Source of the DNA: Macrophomina tecta
Taxonomy: Eukaryota > Ascomycota > Dothideomycetes > Botryosphaeriales > Botryosphaeriaceae
Direction: 5' to 3'
Assembly (NCBI GenBank): GCA_024180945.1
Contig: JAKSGN010000003.1
Span: 1,736,001 to 1,800,000, forward strand
DNA length: 64,000 bases
Shown: positions 12,114 through 23,367 of the stretch, in pieces
How positions within the stretch are numbered: position 1 is the stretch's first letter
Layout of the letters: each line of letters starts with the position of its first letter
Made by a program: the position numbers and the translations under genes
The notes under the pieces: model-generated
Told to the model about the DNA's origin: nothing
Database searches by the model: none
What the model saw: only the letters and a program-made list of their open reading frames with translations

Positions 12114-15100
12114 ACTTTTATTAGAAGGTTAAGTTGTTATTAATACTAGAGTATAAATAAGTACCGGGGTAGAGGTTATTAAAATAGCTTAGTTACGAAG
12201 TTCGCCTATTTATCGATAGAGCTAGGTATTCTTATTAGTCTACTTCTAGAGTTATTTATATAGTTCGCTAATTTAGCCTTATATATCTTAAATAATCTAA
12301 AAGAGATCGGCTATAGTTAGCTATAGAGAACCATTATTATTTATATTAATATCATTTATTATATTACTTAGTTAGCGTTAAGTATTAAATAATACTATCT
12401 TATCGTTAAGTATTTCTCTCCTCGGAACTACCTTTCTTTATAAGAATAATAGTTAAAGTATAACGGCAGCCTCTTTTACTAGGCTTTAAAATCGCCTAGT
12501 AGGGTTAGGTAGCTAAAGAATTTACCTTAAAGAATAAGAGAAGAATAAAGAATTAGAGTAATAGTAGTAATTATATAATATATTAAAGCGCGATACGCGT
12601 TAGGCTTATTATCTCTAATAGGATTATATTAGAACTTTAAGTTAACTATAAAGATTAAAGTACTATCTAATAAGTATATTTATATACTATAGAAAAGCTA
12701 TAATAATCTAGAAATCGAAATAATTATTAGATTAGTTATAGTATTAGATTAATCTAAGAATTAGATTAGTACTAAGGCTTCTAATCCCTAAGTAGGCCTA
12801 GTAGGTCCTATATAACTTAGACGCTAATACCCGTTTTTCGAAATCCGACTTCTTTCTTAATAAGTAGGCGATATATCTACCTTTCTCTTATTCGTTCTTC
12901 GTACTTAAAAGTTAGTTTCTTAGATTCTATCTTCTATTCTTAGTAAAGGTATATTCTTCTATACTTACTACCTAGTTTAGCTAAGTATATTTCTATAACT
13001 AATTCTTCTCCTATAGGATTCTACCCTTAGTATATCGCTATACTATATAGGCGTCGTTTCTATATAGGCTTCTATTATTACCTAGCCTAGGGCCGTACGT
13101 GCTATCCTTCCTCGAGGCTAGTTTTCCCGTATAGGCACCTTAGTTATACGACTCTACTATCCGTAAGGGTTTCTAGCCCCTATAGTACCTTTTTCTATAC
13201 GGGCTCCTAGCCCATAGGAATATAAAGCCCTTATTCCCGGGGATTCATAACACGCGCCTAGAGTCGTTAGTAATTTAATAAAGTAGTAAACCTTACTATA
13301 ATACTATATTACTATTTCTACTATATAATATACGCGTACGTTATTATAGTTATTCTCTATTACCCTCTATAACCTTCTAGAGCTAATCTAAAAAATAGGT
13401 AGTTAGTAATGGCAGTATATATATAAGACTCCCTTATTAAGCTATTACGTAAGCTAGCTATAGAGATTATGTATAAGGCTTATCTACTAGTTAGTAATAT
13501 TATTTAGCGCTATATAGAATATGCTTATAAGCGTCTACGGTAACCTTACCTCTTGCTTCTTAAGCAGAAATGTGCCGTATAAGATAAATAGTAATATATT
13601 AAGGTATTCGCGGAGAAGTATAGCGTTAGCTAATAAAATAGTCTTCTTAATACTTAACTATTCTATTAGCTTAATAATACTATAATAGTCCTCTATAGAT
13701 ATCTACTAAAAGCTCTACGCTAGCCTAAAGTCTATAACATATTACTAAATATAAAGAGTATTATAAATATTTACACCATATATAGTAAGGTATTACGGGT
13801 TATTATTATAGTAAACGGCTTAGTAAGAGTTAACAAAGTTTTAGGTGAGTATCTTTAGCTATAAATATATATAATATTAGCGATATTTATACGTACAATT
13901 TATAAGAAAATATTATAGTAGCCTTACATACATCTATTCCTCTTATTATAGCAACTATAAATAGCTTACGTAACTAGATGAGGTTATGAAATATCTTTTT
14001 ATATAGATAAGGCTCTATAGCTAGTAGGCTCTAATAGTATAGAAACGCTATTTATTTAGCTATCTTAAAGCCTCGCTAGTATTTAATTAGATTATAAGGT
14101 ATATATCTAAGAGTAGTAGATAATTTACTATAGCTCTTAGATACTACTATCGTAATCTCTTTTTTCTGTAGCACTATTAGCTTATAGCTAAAAGAAAGAG
14201 GCTTTTTATTCTATTTAAGCTATCCTTCTTAGAGCTATATTACTATATTAGATAACGTTTTCTTATCTATCTAGAAGCTCTATAAGTACCTTATATTATT
14301 TAGTAGAAGATAGTATATAATATCTATAGAAAAGCTATAAGAAAAGTATAGTATTAGTAGCTCTAGAAGGGCACTATAGCATATAAAACTATTAATATAA
14401 TTAAACACGTTATCTATAAGGTAATACCTTACTAGCTAGAAGCGAAGATTACGCTATACTAGTAGCTTAAAGTCGCTTACTGTATAAGGCACGTAGTAGA
14501 TACCGCGCCGCGAGACTTAAGAAGATACTACCAGTCTTATAGAGAATATAGCTAATATTATTACGAAGGTCTAGGTTAAGAGCCTTACTAAAGAAGTAGC
14601 TTTAATAGTATATATTGTATAAGAACTTACTACGTTACCTAGACGCTTTATACCTATAATATCAGCGCGCATAGGGCCGTCAGCAGTAATAAGTAGAGGC
14701 TAGACACGTAGTATAAAGTATTATATAGCGTGCGTATTCTATACATTATTAACGCCCTTATTTAGTGCCTTTATCTTATCTACTAGTAGCTATAAGAACG
14801 TGTATATATTCTTTAGTAGCTTTAGACCGGGTATAAGTATTAAATAGAGGATATTCTCGCGCTTTATATACTTATAAGGAGAGAGGCTAAGGTTAAGAAG
14901 AATAATAGAAATATATTTATATATATAGAGGCTAACTAATTAGATACCGTTAAGTATAAGTTATAGTATAACGTTAGTAGTCTAGCTAAAGTAGCCTTCT
15001 ATAGCTAACTTATAAAATCGATTACCGTCGAATATATTATAGAGTAACTTACTAAGAGGCTTAAGACTCTATCTATACTTCTTTAAAATATATGCGCGGT

Positions 15101-17150
15101 CCTATTAGCTATATTAGAGGCGTAGACGTTATACGAGAGAAAAGTATATATACTCTTAGTATAATATTCACTATACTAATAGTACTATCTCTCGCCTCTA
15201 ACGAGGCTCCTAGTAGTATATATAAGACGACGCGTGCGCATACTTACCTATATATACTATATAGCTATTAATATAGTATAAGATACGCTTCTCCTTTATA
15301 TTAGTATATTACCGTAATCGATTATGTATAGTACGTATACTAGGAAGTCGTTTATCGCACTCCTCGAGGAGTATACGTTAGAGAGAAGTGTACTTAGTAT
15401 AAAATATGCCCTCTATCTAGTAGCTAAGGTGAAGAAATAAGCGAAGGTCTATATTAGTAGTGAGATCTATACTAAGATTAGTATAAGAGTCTTTACTATG
15501 GCGATAATTATCTACTCTCCTCTTTCTTATCTTTCGTTATATTAATATTATTATTACCATCACTTTCTTTAAGGTAATCTATAAGGCGGTTAATAGAATC
15601 TCTTTCTTAATAGCTATGCGTAGTATACTCAGTGTTATTTATATCTTCGAAATTAAATAGGTGCGTATACTAGTAGAGGTTATTTATAAGCCTAGCGCCC
15701 TACGCACTAGACGTCTCTTAAGGGTATAATAACTTTAAGTACGCCTTAAAGTAATGCTATACTATACGGGCGTTATAGAAGATATCATTAGTATCTATAG
15801 CCTATATTACCGGGTACTACTCACAGCGTTTAAGGGCTATTACGTATTATTAAAGACGTAATATATATAAGAGTAATAAGAAGAGTATAAGGCGAGGTGA
15901 TAGAGGCGAGGTAATAGTAGCGAGCTAAGATATAGTATAGTAAAGGTAATATAATAAGATAAGTATATATTTCTTACTAAGTAATAAGAGCGAGGCTTTA
16001 TAAGGGAATAAGAGAGATAAAGCTAAAAGAACTTAGTAAGTTAGGCTTAGCGTAGATAGCCTTATTAATAAGTGTATATAAGAAAGATATAAAAACGTAT
16101 TAGATTTTTACTATAAGTTATTATTAGCTAGTATATTAGCAACTTCTACATTTTTTAGCCGCCTATAGCCCTAGCTGACTTTTAGTAGCTATTATATACT
16201 CCCTATAATATTCTCTTTAAGCACGCCCGGTAGTTTACTACCTAAGCCATAGCTAATACTACCTAAAAAGAAGCCTTTAATGACTAAGTAGATTACTAAG
16301 CTTATCTATAAGAATAGTATACCGCTTCATAGAGAATAGAGTGGCCTTTTAGCCTTTATACGGTTTATAGTAGCTACTAAGAGCCTTATACGGTAAGTAT
16401 CTATTATTATACATTAACGAGTCGTATTACTAAAAGTCGCCAGCGAGGACGCGCCTTATATACCCGTATATTAGTCGCGCTAGCCCACCTGCTATAGGTA
16501 GGACATAATTATATTATTAGAGTGTAAGTACGTCGACTTAAAATAATTCATTAGGTACTAGAGAGCGGAGCTTCTTATTTAAAGCGCTATATATAACCGT
16601 AACGTTGTTACTAACCGTATTACATCGATTAATGTTACTACGGCTTTTAAAATGTAAGGCCTTGCGCGCGAACTAGCCTTACTAAGCTGTAAGAGGTCGC
16701 TAATGCCCGTTACGAGGGTTGTAGTAGAGGCGGCGGAGGTGCCTATAGAGGTACCTATAGAGGTGCCTACGAAGGACTCGGAGGACACGGTTAACGTAAA
16801 GGTACCTATTAAAAGCCGTGCGGCTATATTAGTAAGGGTTTAGAAGGTTAATAAGATACTAAAAGGACGAGAAAAGGGCGTTACGAAGGGTATTAAGAGG
16901 GCTCCTACTACTCGTACGAGGCGTTAATACTAATTAGTATCGTCGTTTAGGCGATTTAACGTCGAAAGTCGGTGACGGGTATACTATTACTCCATAGTAC
17001 TAAGCTATTTTCGGTATGTAAACTTAAACTCGTGTACTATTAGATAGCGAAATGCAACACCAATATACCGTTTCGTATGCAAGCCGTATATACGGGTATA
17101 GCAGTCTCACATGCGTCGCCTAAATAAGTAAACAATGTCGTCAATAGCGG
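12114..17150. other. RIP-degraded AT-rich DNA, origin not identified
   Basis: About 5 kb of TA-rich sequence almost lacking CA/TG dinucleotides, with dense TAG/TAA in every frame and hardly any ATG. The first part must include the 5' end of the minus-strand gypsy element. From ~13,250 to ~16,930 the plus strand has long stretches with low stop density apart from TAG/TAA, suggesting one or more decayed coding elements, but I recognise no family. A 12-bp unit encoding EVPI repeats three times at about 16736-16771, inside a reading that ends near 16925. No intact gene seen. Confidence 0.6.
16736..16771 (+). repeat. Short tandem repeat, 12-bp unit x3
   Basis: Three near-identical 12-bp units (GAGGTGCCTATA type), which would encode Glu-Val-Pro-Ile repeats in a decayed reading frame. 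Confidence 0.6.
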
Positions 17151-17159
17151 TAGATTGTA

Positions 17160-17818
17160 GGGAAAGTCGTCAAATAATATACACTTAATCCGAGGCGATT
17201 GACCATGTGGCATCGCATTCGGCAGCCTCGGCCAGTATGACGGTGAGTACGAGATTGTCGAGAACGTAACCGCGCGGAGGAACACATTTCTCGGGACGCG
17301 CTATGGCTCTTACATCAAGACCTGGACTGGTGAGCAAGTCTCGTACCCGCCAAACGGTGGGGGAGGAGGTATTGGACGTAAGTTACGCCCCGCTCATATT
17401 TGTTCCATTACCGCGTACTAAACGTACCTGATACAGATCTCAAGAACGCCAGTGAGTATTGCCCCCCCCCCTCTCTTTCCAATTCAGAGCCCTGATAACC
17501 GGTGATATAGCCTTGGAAGACTTCACATTGACCGAGTTGGAGAACTATCCGTTCTACATCACACAATGCACAACTTTTAGCAGCACGACGGGCGATTGCG
17601 AGAGCAGCTTGTTCAAAATCTCGGATATAGTTCTGAGAAGCTGGACTGGCGACACGAGTCGAAGCTACTTGGCATACATGGACTGCAGTGAGGCTTCTGG
17701 CGGCTGCGAGGACATCACCATGTCGGATGTGGAGTTCACTAAGACGGGCTCGGACGATGCTGTGACGGCGATACGCTGCAGCGATGTCTCTTCAACGCAT
17801 GGTTTCAGTTGCGGTTGA
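17160..17818 (+). pseudogene. GH28 polygalacturonase, 3' remnant
   Basis: Plus-strand translation shows the C-terminal half of a glycoside hydrolase 28 (exo-polygalacturonase type): FGSLGQYDGE (the family's conserved G-S-L/H-G segment), then RYGSYIKTWTG, and after putative introns (GTAAGT at 17378, acceptor ending 17436; GTGAGT at 17452, acceptor ending 17487) a segment with NYPFYITQCTTF typical of the fungal exo-PG C-terminus, ending in TGA at 17816-17818. The catalytic N-terminal half is missing at the border with RIPped DNA. A TGA interrupts the frame just before the GSLGQ segment, and the frames across the small middle exon do not agree. In the living family these enzymes are secreted and cut pectin. 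Here it is a broken remnant. Confidence 0.7.
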
Positions 17819-17939
17819 GCTTGAAACGTGTCATAAATATTCTTCCGCTTGTGGATAAACAGTACCCAACCATCAAATGGCATGGGAGATTGTAGTCTTC
17901 ACGCATGGTTGAACGTTTGTAGAATGTGCCATAAACTTC

Positions 17940-19303
17940 TGTTCTCAATAAGCTATCGAGCCTAAGGGTATTCCTTTGGTAATTGGTCCTTCTTCTTAGG
18001 GTCATACCGAAGTATCTTGTAGTCCATACAATTTGCCCGGTTGGATCCTCCCCTCTTTTCACTAGCCTTTGCCGAAGTATCGCCTATAAAAGTAGGACCA
18101 GTGCCAGTATCCAGTCTAGTTTCCGTTGATCGAAAACATTCCGAGACACTTACAGCCATCAATCGCAGACTGCAACGCCCACTTACACATAGCCTCAAAG
18201 TTGTCCGCATGCTTGTATTCGTTGCCAATGAATGGATAATTCATGCAGTCACCGCTCCTGTCCTGATACACCCATGCTTGAACGAAAATCGGGGGTTTTA
18301 GCAAAAGGCATTTTGTACTGAATGCAACCATGCTTGTCCCCCCTGAGCTTTTGCTTGCAGAGTTCTTTGATTGCACTGAGCACTTCATCGCGCCACATCT
18401 TTGGGCTGTCTGGGACGGAATCGACTCGGTAAGATTTTTTTTTTTTTTTTTCTAAGGAAAGAGTTCCTATCTGGGCCTCGGGTTGCAGTAGGCCCGGCTT
18501 GCGATGTAATTTCGGCTGGTGCGGTAAAGGCCAATGTTGAGGTGGGATGAAAGGAAGGAGCGTATGGGCATGGTGTACCTCCGGTTGCAACTTCATACAT
18601 AGTGGCGTAGTTGTCTCTGTAACCTAGAGTCAGCGTGGGAGTCACGCTTGCAGAATTTTGAAGCAAGGTCAACCCCCTCATCGCATCTGCCGCTTGTATT
18701 TCGTGCAATTATTTCTTGCAATCGATTGGCAAGGTTGGAGGGTACGGAGACTACGATGTCACCGCTGGCATGCTCACTACCGGGGTCAGTGAAGGATGTG
18801 ATGACTGGAGCAGAACTAAGAAAATTATCAGTTTAGAGATCTGTCATATGGCCTTTTGATGGTGCTGCTTATCCAATAGCACAAACTGAATGAGGTGTCG
18901 GGGTAATTGTGGCGTAAGGCGCACTTTCTCCCGCAGAAGTAGCTCTTACTGATTCCGTGCTTGCGGCTGAGGCATTTTCTAGCTCCGCTTGGGTAAAGTT
19001 AAAACCCATGGGAATACGCTCCTCATACTTGTAGTTGTAGGCGAATTTTGCAAAGATGGCACTCAAGATGCCGACGCTAATTGCCGGCGTCACAGTCAGC
19101 GCACCTGCCTGTATTCCACGGGCGTCCAGGTCCGTCGATGGCCTGAAGAGGACATCCTTGAATGTTTCATAGCACCGGGAGTTGATGGTACCACAGTTCT
19201 TATATGTGTTCTCGAGCGCTTTGGCAAGGTCCTTCGAAAGCGGCACTTGAAATACGATTTGAGTAATGGAATCACCTGACGTTGCCAGCGTCATCCAAGC
19301 CAT
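17940..19303 (-). pseudogene. Decayed fungal gene of unknown function (Cys-containing C-terminus)
   Basis: Minus-strand reading from 19303 gives a 144-residue segment (MAWMTLATSG start, IPMGFNFTQAELENASA near its end). Further down are other open segments, with RDEVLSAIKELCKQK near 18400 and a C-terminal segment containing WVYQDRSGDCMNYPFIGNEY and several Cys near 18180-18290. The two C-terminal segments are in different frames, with the shift near an A/C homopolymer at ~18295. A 17-nt poly(T) run (18435-18451) lies in the middle. The upstream side abuts AT-rich DNA, so the N-terminus may be lost. I do not recognise the family. Exon structure is uncertain and a multi-exon intact gene is not excluded. 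Confidence 0.35.
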
Positions 19304-19576
19304 AGTTATTAGTTTCTTATTAGTATATAGTAGTAAGAAGAAGACGGCTATTAATATAACTACTTTATTAGAATATAAATAAGGTTAAGGTATTTTTTTT
19401 TTTACGTATTTTGCGGTGTACTTGTAGAATTTCAAAACTATTTCTCTTTAGTTATAATTGCTTACTAATTATTTTCTATTTCGTTACCTTTAAGGCTAGC
19501 TTATGATACATATGTTATAGATTATTCTACTACTTCTTCTTATCTTCTGTACGGTTCTAGCCTTTTATTTCGTTTC

Positions 19577-19609
<33 letters not shown>

Positions 19610-20281
19610 AGCTTGCTAGACGCTCTTGTATAGAGCATCCCTTCTAATCATAACGCCGCTATTTAGGATATTTCTTAGAAGAGTATATTAAAGAATAAAG
19701 AGCCACACGTAGTAGTCACCTAAAATAGAAGGCTTAATTAGGCTTAGTCCTACCTCTAAAATATATATAGCGTTTGCTAGTCATCCGCCCCTCGGAGGGT
19801 CAATCCATTATGGTTTTAATAGGTGAATGTGGGGTGCTAGGGCGTGAGGGGTACGTTTGTAAGGATTAGTAATGTCGCTGAAACTGCTTAGAATTTGCCC
19901 AAAGCATCAACACAATTTGGGTAGCCAATAATGCGTGGTTCGTTTGCCGGAGCCCGTCGATTGATAATCACATAGATTTAACTAACCATAAATACAGTAG
20001 CGGGTTGAACGGGGTGGTGGCCTCTGGATTGGACTATCTCAGCCTTGCTAGGCAGCAGCGATCAGCTGGATGCAGAATCGAAAACGCGGCGAGGCGCAGC
20101 TCAAACGCATTAAAAACTCTTCCGGCGCTCTGGTTAACGCCCCAATTCTCTCTTCAGAAGAAGCTCTCGCACACCATTTTTCGTCTCATGATCATTTTGC
20201 TGTGCTCAACGTACCGCCTTTACTAGCATGTGAACTCTCTCCTCCCGAAAAGTCTGGCTCGTTTGGAAGGCCTCAACCAAT
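19304..20281. other. AT-rich/RIP-like patch and non-coding spacer
   Basis: From 19310 to ~19790 the sequence has the TA-rich, CA/TG-poor look of RIPped repeats and a pyrimidine-rich tract of TTTTC units (19565-19610). From ~19790 it returns to normal composition without a gene I can support. Confidence 0.5.
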
Positions 20282-22361
20282 ATGTCGTTTTCGGAGCCAC
20301 CAGGTGATCAGCGTTTTAATTTCAACCAGATCAGTCATCTTAGCCGGCCATTTCTACCCTGGTGGTCTGGCAATATCGAAGCAGAGCTTGGGCCCACTTC
20401 ATTCCAGCAACATAGAAGTACTCTGTGCGAATCTTGCGAGAATATCACGCTTGCTGCACTGGAAAGCCAGCAAGGGTATATGCACGACGGCAAAGCACTG
20501 GAGCAATCCGCTCAAGCTTCGAATGCCTGCGGACTGTGTTTCCTTATTAGAGACGCTCTAATCTCCGCGCATGAAGAATTCGGCACTCTGCACGAAACCG
20601 GAAAGCTCTCTCGGATGTACTAAAAAGGGCCAATCAAAGGGTAAAGCTTTCCGCGATGGCAAAAACGGATATAAGCATCGGATTAGATCCGCCGCATCGT
20701 GATTTTCCTGATTTGGCAACTCTCTCTTTATAAACTACACCGGGTAAGATAATCAAGATGCCTTGGTTTGGTTTTGTTATTAATTGCGAGCAGGATCTCC
20801 ATCGGCCGGTCTGACCGACCATTTCACTAAATGCACCACTGATCACGAAGCCGTATACCTGGCCGCGCACTGGATATTGCAATGTTTTATTTCACATCCG
20901 AAATGTCCTAAAGCGATCGAGGTTCCCTTACCGAAAAGACTTATCGACGTTGGTCCTTCGAACAGTGCACCTTCGTTACGACTATGGAAGAATCCTTGCT
21001 ACTCGACTGCGAGAGACAAGTACGACGCGCCACTAACTGGCACATATCTTGCTTTGAGCTACTGCTGGGGACTATCCCCTTTTACTGTGCTTTCGCCCCA
21101 GAACCAAGAGATGATGGAGTAAAAAATAGAAACGAATTTGCTTCCAAAGACCATTCAAGACGCTATCCGAATTACACGACTACTACACGTCCGATTCCTT
21201 TGGGTTGACTCGCTATGTATTTTGCAAGGGTCCAGTCCGGAGGCCCAAGAAGACTGGAAAGAACAGTCATTACAGATGGCTGCGATCTATCAGCAGGCTG
21301 CCTTGACTATTGGTGCGAGTACATCCGAAGGCGCGCACGACGGCATCAAACACTTCAAAAAGTACAAAGGTTGCTTTGTTAAACTTCCGACTAGTTGGTC
21401 ATCTTTGGTCTCGCACAACCCAATGTACGTCGGTCCAAATGCACATTCGCTGGCCTTTCCTTTCCAACGAAAATTGCACACACGCGCATGGACACATCAG
21501 GAGCGACTTCTTTCAACCCGATACATAACCTTTGGCCAAGGCGGGATGTTATGGGAGTGCGCTCAAGCAAGGATCGCCGACAACGCACAAGACCTAGACT
21601 ATAGTTACGATCGAAGAAGTCTTGCTATAAGACTCCCCTTCACTCCGACCTATATCGACTGGCATCATATCGTTGCGGATTATTCTACCATGGAACTTAG
21701 TAGATCCAGCGATAAACTAGTAGCGATTGCTAGCCTTCGCGAGCAATTTATTCAATTACGTTCAAATCAAGATTTAGACGTCGCTGGCTTGTGGGCAGAT
21801 AATCTGTCTTGGGACATGCTATGGCAACGAGGTCTATTCGTACCAGATGCTACTCCACATGTCAAAGGCTGTATAGCACCCACATGGTCATGGGCATCGA
21901 TGGGGTTGCCCATTGAATGGTACGAGGCCGACCTTTATCGGGAAAAGCACACCTGCTGCCCGCAATGCTTGTCTATACTTGGAGCTTCCGCAGAGAGTTT
22001 TCCAAAAGGCTTCCAAGACGGCATACGAGGCAAAGTTAGGGTAAAGGCAACTATGAAAGCGATCAAAGCCGTATCCATCAAAAAATATAACTTGGAAGTA
22101 GAGGATGACTCTGTAAAGTGGTGTAAGGCAGATTTCGACGACCGTGCAGCCCAAACCTCCCTTAGGGAGTCGTATGTTACTCATACTACAGTGGTCGGTC
22201 TTTTCTGCCTTCAGTTCCATGAAATTCCCGGAACCATAGGGCTGATTGTATCACCTACCGGCAACTGGCACAATGAATTCCAGACAGTAGGACTCTATTA
22301 CTCTAAAAAGACTGACGTTAATCCGCCGAAACAATTTCCTGTTACTATTACACTTGCATAG
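20282..22361 (+). pseudogene. HET-domain (heterokaryon incompatibility) protein, broken
   Basis: HET-domain proteins trigger non-self cell death after hyphal fusion. The reading starts at 20282 with a Cys-pair N-terminal module (LCESCENITLAAL .. ACGLCFLIRDAL) usual upstream of HET domains. The domain follows from ~20970: YLALSYCWG at ~21045, LPKTIQDAI at ~21141 and FLWVDSLCILQG at ~21200, then DWKEQSLQMAAIY. The long C-terminal region ends at 22361. Lesions: the frame shifts near 20618 (the reading DVLKRANQRVKL continues in another frame), a TAA lies near 20733 just before a possible intron (GTAAGA, ~20745), and an in-frame TAA at 21120-21122 separates QNQEMME from KIETNLLPKT. CAA to TAA would be a CpA to TpA change, as in RIP. 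Hence pseudogene, unless the sequence has errors. Confidence 0.75.
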
Positions 22362-22514
22362 CAAGCTTTATTATAGTACCAGTAGTCAGTGTGCCGCATA
22401 ACGCAAAGGCTCAGCCTCTGCGCCGCAAGAGACTTGCGCTCTATGAATGTGCGTGGGACTGTATGATGACGAGACGGTCTCGAGAAAGGAGAATTTGATC
22501 AATTGATAAATTAT

Positions 22515-23097
22515 GAGGTGCCAAATCTTCCTGGTAACCCCCAGTGCCTTACTGATTCAGATCGTCGGTGGGCTCATTGGGCTCTTTCAGAAGCTCCAAA
22601 ACCTCTGGGTGGCCTTTCATCTCAGCCCACTGAGCCGCACTAGAACCTGCCCAAGACTTCATGCTTCTGCCCGCGCGCCTCTCTGCAAGAGCAGAGCAAC
22701 AGCCGCCTTGGCTCCCTTACCAATCGCATGATGAAGCAAATGGAGCCCATTCCGGACAGCGTTAGGGCTGCCTCCTCTATCCAACAAGTGCTCCAATTTG
22801 GACTGCACTTACTGCGCCGGCAAGAGCTGAGTCAAGATAGTCTTGCTGTATTGCTTGACCGGATGAATCGAGCAGCGCTTTCGTAGCATTCTCGTCTCCG
22901 TTTTTGGTAAGGCGGAAGTACACGTCTTCGACTGTCATGGTGCGGTACATTTTTCGAAAGTGACCTGAAAATCCCGACCTGGCTGTGATGCAACTCGGAT
23001 GCAGCTCAGGCTCAGTTGCGGCGGCGGTATTCATGAGCAGCGTTGCAAACCAACACATTCGCGGCGCGAACTTTGTATTGGAATAAATATAGCGCAA
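22515..23097 (-). pseudogene. Ankyrin-repeat protein remnant
   Basis: Minus-strand translation shows ankyrin-like text in three frames: MTVEDVYFRLTKNGDENATK (near 22937), then LEHLLDRGGSPNAV followed by LHLLHHAIGKGAK (22800-22690), then AAQWAEMKGHPEVLELL (22650-22600), ending in TAA near 22515. The order matches consecutive ankyrin-type repeats, but two frame changes are needed (near 22800 and 22675), with no convincing splice sites between. It is either a pseudogene or has sequence errors. Function cannot be assigned. Confidence 0.5.
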
Positions 23098-23251
23098 GGC
23101 TGCTGCCGGGATTGTGGACGAACACTCACAGAGTGCGGGGCGCTTCTGAAAATTTGCCCAGCAATCTGCGGCTCACTTAACAGTACTCATCTTTATGCAG
23201 TTCTCATGCAGATCCTGTCAATTGTGATCGATCTCTTCACTTGTCACGGGG

Positions 23252-23272
23252 TATATATATATATATATATAT
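23252..23272. repeat. (TA)n microsatellite
   Basis: About ten TA units in the spacer downstream of the M14 carboxypeptidase gene. Confidence 0.9.
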
Positions 23273-23367
23273 TAAAGCTCGCAAATCCGAGGATCATTGA
23301 CCCCGGCTTCAAAACTGTCCATGGAGACATGCCCATTTACAGCAAAGTACTCGACTCAACTTCACCG

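Noticed and set aside
18435..18451. Poly(T) run as evidence of a retroposed (processed) gene
   Set aside because: No target duplication or intronless copy can be tied to it; similar T runs occur inside ordinary introns here (45760-45773, 53560-53581).
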